Shown here piece after piece: positions 32,951 through 35,388 of a stretch of DNA of 35,388 nt (its first letter is position 1; every line of letters starts with the position of its first letter). Made by a program: the position numbers and the translations under genes. This stretch comes from Gemmatimonadota bacterium (GTDB lineage Bacteria; Gemmatimonadota; Gemmatimonadetes; Longimicrobiales; Gaopeijiaceae). The stretch is taken from NCBI GenBank assembly GCA_007121555.1, contig SKKH01000202.1:1-35388 (forward strand), written 5' to 3'. A model generated the notes under the pieces. The model was given only the letters and a program-made list of their open reading frames with translations, made no database searches and was not told where the DNA came from.

Positions 32951-35212
32951 GGGCGAGGGGGACTCCCCGCCTCCCCAGATGCGCGCCATCCCCTCCTCGT
33001 AGGGTACGAGCTCGGGATCGGCCTCCCGGGACGGCCTCAACCAGACCCAGGCCTCCCGGTCCGGGTACCGATCCAGGACCCGTGCGTTCAGCTCCGGGCC
33101 CATCTCCCGGACGTAGACCACGTCCTGGCCTTCGATGCCCGGGAGTCCGCCGAGCCACATCAGGTATCCCGCCTCCAGAAGCCCCCCCCGTTCATCCGCC
33201 CGGATCTGCCGAACGCACCGGTCGGTGAGCCCCTCCCCCGCGTGGTAGCGGATCTGGGTCCCCTGGCCAACCGCGCCGATCTGAAGTCCCTCGTATGGAG
33301 GGGGCCGTCGAATCAGATCCAGGGGCGAAAGGGGACCGGCGGCACCGGCGGCCTGCAGCTCGCCACCCTCGTGACGTGACGGGATCTCCCCTTCACCCCA
33401 TAGCCCGGGCGTGGGATAGCGGGCTGCGTAGGCGGCGAAGGGGCCCTCTCCCCGGTGGAGGGCGGCCCGATACTCCTCCACCAGACAGGTGGAGTTCTGG
33501 GAGATGGCCGTCTCCATCACCACCTGCGGGACCCCGCGGGAGATCATCTCGCCGTTCAGGCGACTCAGCCAACTACTCGACATGAAGACCACAGAGTTCG
33601 GGGCCACATCGGGCTCGGCCATCCGATACCCATCCGCCAGCTCCCCGCCCACCGCGGCCATCCTGTAGGGGGCGAGGGCCAGCGCACCCACCACCGCTCC
33701 TGCCACCATGAGCTCGCCCAGCCGGCGAGGTGAGAGACGCCCGGGTCCCGGGTCGCCTCCCCCTGCCCGGCCTCCCTGCCCTCGGCGAGCCCGGCCGGTG
33801 CCCACCGGGAGGGAGCTCTGGGGAAGGGCGCGCAGGAGGTGGGCCAGGCCCGCTACCACCAGAAGGCCCCAGGCCGGCGCGAATTCGGCCAGCATTCGGG
33901 GACCCATGAAGTTTCCATGGTGCCAGTAGAAGGCCCCGAGTCCCACCGGAAGGAGGGCCCACCCGGCCACCAGCCGCTCCCGCCAGCCGCGGCCAAGCCC
34001 CAGGACCAGTGCGAGTCCGGCCAGGGAGAGGAGGGGGAGGGGGGACTCGGCCAGGTTCAGGTTCAGCGCGGAGAGATCGGACGACGTGTAGGCCAGGGCC
34101 TCGAGCGCACCGTAGCGGTTTCCCCATGGGTCGAGCCCGAACCCCAGTCCGGCCGCCTCACCGAAGCTCCAGTGGTACCCGAAGGTGGTGGGGCGTCCGA
34201 AGAGGTGGTGGTTGTACCATCCGTGGAGGAGGAGGAAGGGCAGCCCTCCGATCCCGGCTCCTCCGCAGCGGCGCGCGAGCCATCGCCACCGGTTGGCCCC
34301 TCGCTGGCCGGTGGCTCCCGGGGTTTGTCTGACCGCCCTCCGGGGCAGCCAGACGAGGAGGACCACGGTCAAGCAGACGGCCACCGCCCCCAGGGGACGT
34401 ACGGCGAGGAGAGCCGTGACCCCAGCGCCAGTGAGGAGGCTCCAATGGGCCGGCCCCTCCCGGGCGCGGAGGGCGGCCCAGATCGTGGCCACACCGAGGA
34501 GGGCCGCCGTTCCGTGGTTCATGAAGGCGGCCGTTTGCATCACCAGGAGGGGTGAGAGGGCCCCCACTACCGCGCCGCCCCGAGCCACCAGGCGGTCGTC
34601 GGGGAAGAGGCGATGGGCCACCCCGGCCAGGAGCCAGCCCGTGAGGCCCGCCACCACGAGAGGGCCGAGCCAGGGGACTCCCAGCGCCAGCCCCGGGGCC
34701 AGCACCAGGCTATGGCCGGGTGGAAAGTGGGACACCCACCCCTCGGGAGGGACCACGGTGTTGGGGAAGTACCATGCGCCCCCTTCCAGGGATTCGGGGC
34801 CCGGCCCGGTGAGTCGCCCCGCTGCCAGGTACCGGGCGTGGATGAGCTGGGCCGCCGCATCGATGAGGTTCGGGCGTCCACGGAAGACGAGGAGGTACTG
34901 GAGTGCCGTGGCGATCGCCGCCGCCCCGGCCAGGGCCAGGGCGAAGGTCCGGTCCGATGCGCGGGTCGCAAGGCGTCGAGTTTCCCGGAGCGCCCGCGAG
35001 CTCGCCGGCACCGGAAGGATCAGGGCCAGGACGAGGGCGCCGCCGGCCACGACTAGGCTTGCAGTCCAGAGGAATTCCACCTGGACCAGGGTCGTACGGA
35101 GGGTCGCTCCGCCGATGGGACCGGTCTCGGGTCGGTCCAGCAGTTGGAAAAGGGGGAGGGTGGTGAGGAGGAGGAGGGCCGCCCCGAGGCCGCGGAAGAG
35201 GTTCGAAGCCAT
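32924..35212 (-). CDS. GT-C-like polytopic membrane protein
   Basis: From ATG 35212 the protein has 762 residues: about ten or more transmembrane helices over the first 500 residues, then a soluble C-terminal part of about 240 residues that should lie outside the cytoplasm. After the early helices comes a loop with LIDAAAQLIHARYLAAGRL and WYFPNTVVPPEGWVSHFPPG, positioned like the acidic loop of PMT/ArnT-type GT-C glycosyltransferases, but the match is weak. The C-terminus contains SSSWLSRLNGEMISRGVP and four or so scattered cysteines. A lipid-linked sugar transfer role is possible, not shown. Two-faced evidence keeps this cautious. The frame is open up to 35341, but the extension is proline-rich and non-hydrophobic, so the internal ATG before the first helix is preferred. 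Confidence 0.7.
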   Translation of the reverse strand: MASNLFRGLGAALLLLTTLPLFQLLDRPETGPIGGATLRTTLVQVEFLWTASLVVAGGALVLALILPVPASSRALRETRRLATRASDRTFALALAGAAAIATALQYLLVFRGRPNLIDAAAQLIHARYLAAGRLTGPGPESLEGGAWYFPNTVVPPEGWVSHFPPGHSLVLAPGLALGVPWLGPLVVAGLTGWLLAGVAHRLFPDDRLVARGGAVVGALSPLLVMQTAAFMNHGTAALLGVATIWAALRAREGPAHWSLLTGAGVTALLAVRPLGAVAVCLTVVLLVWLPRRAVRQTPGATGQRGANRWRWLARRCGGAGIGGLPFLLLHGWYNHHLFGRPTTFGYHWSFGEAAGLGFGLDPWGNRYGALEALAYTSSDLSALNLNLAESPLPLLSLAGLALVLGLGRGWRERLVAGWALLPVGLGAFYWHHGNFMGPRMLAEFAPAWGLLVVAGLAHLLRALPQSSLPVGTGRARRGQGGRAGGGDPGPGRLSPRRLGELMVAGAVVGALALAPYRMAAVGGELADGYRMAEPDVAPNSVVFMSSSWLSRLNGEMISRGVPQVVMETAISQNSTCLVEEYRAALHRGEGPFAAYAARYPTPGLWGEGEIPSRHEGGELQAAGAAGPLSPLDLIRRPPPYEGLQIGAVGQGTQIRYHAGEGLTDRCVRQIRADERGGLLEAGYLMWLGGLPGIEGQDVVYVREMGPELNARVLDRYPDREAWVWLRPSREADPELVPYEEGMARIWGGGESPSPSAPRPGNR

Positions 35213-35383
35213 GGCTTGGACGGGGGCGTTAGGGGGGGCGTCGGGGGAAGGTGACGACGGGGCGAGGCAAGCCGAACCGACGCCCTGCGGCGCCGGCGGT
35301 GGTGGCGTACCCCGACCGTATTTGGCTAAACTCTCCGGCAAAGGTTTCCTGCCGTCCGTGTCCCGTCAACCGGAGGGGTCCGC

Positions 35384-35388
35384 ATGTC
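35384..35388 (+). CDS. Probable start of the next gene (cut by window end)
   Basis: An ATG at 35384 is preceded by GGAGGGG at 35372-35378, five bases away, a good ribosome site. Only two bases of coding sequence beyond the start codon are visible, so the product is unknown. It is divergent from the GT-C-like gene, with shared control sequences expected in 35213-35383. Confidence 0.4.

Overview
This is a GC-rich bacterial chromosome segment with about 29 densely packed genes on both strands, short gaps and many 4-27 nt overlaps. No tRNA, rRNA, insertion sequence, prophage or CRISPR array is visible. The mix suggests Gemmatimonadota: a plug-only TonB-like protein with a carboxypeptidase-regulatory domain, several secreted M28/M14-type peptidases, many GTG/TTG starts and strong AGGAGG ribosome binding sites. 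This assignment is inferred from gene content and style only; no ribosomal marker larger than IF-1 is present.

Left part (1-10.5 kb): the 3' end of a YfcC-type carrier; a COG3650-type lipoprotein behind a striking AT-rich palindrome; a YvlD-type four-helix membrane protein; then a DinF-type MATE exporter followed by an AddB-like nuclease and an AddA-like helicase-nuclease (recombinational DNA repair), convergent with sfsA. The AddB-like gene appears to lack any ATG/GTG/TTG start at the right place and may use AUC.

Middle (10.5-20 kb): a secreted M28 peptidase downstream of an unusual single-chain fusion of a class II photolyase to a renalase-like FAD oxidoreductase; divergent from these a CopZ-like metal chaperone and the plug-only protein; then a beta-CASP metallo-beta-lactamase protein, a DJ-1/PfpI protein and phosphatidylserine decarboxylase in one run; a six-cysteine small membrane protein; and infA.

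Right part (20-35.4 kb): a fatty-acid desaturase with unusual tails, closed by a perfect bidirectional terminator shared with a YtoQ-family gene; a secreted protein made of about twelve 16-residue repeats; an alanine/glycine:cation symporter with a large extra domain, overlapping a secreted M14 carboxypeptidase (a plausible peptide-scavenging pair); a translationally coupled dinB-btpA pair; a manganese-type superoxide dismutase with a terminator; an uncharacterised lipoprotein; a secreted M15-like/LysM cell-wall protein; a GT-C-like membrane protein; and the first bases of a further gene.

DNA-damage and oxidative-stress functions are over-represented (AddAB, DinB, photolyase fusion, SOD, DJ-1), but they lie in separate transcription units, so a common programme is only a hypothesis.
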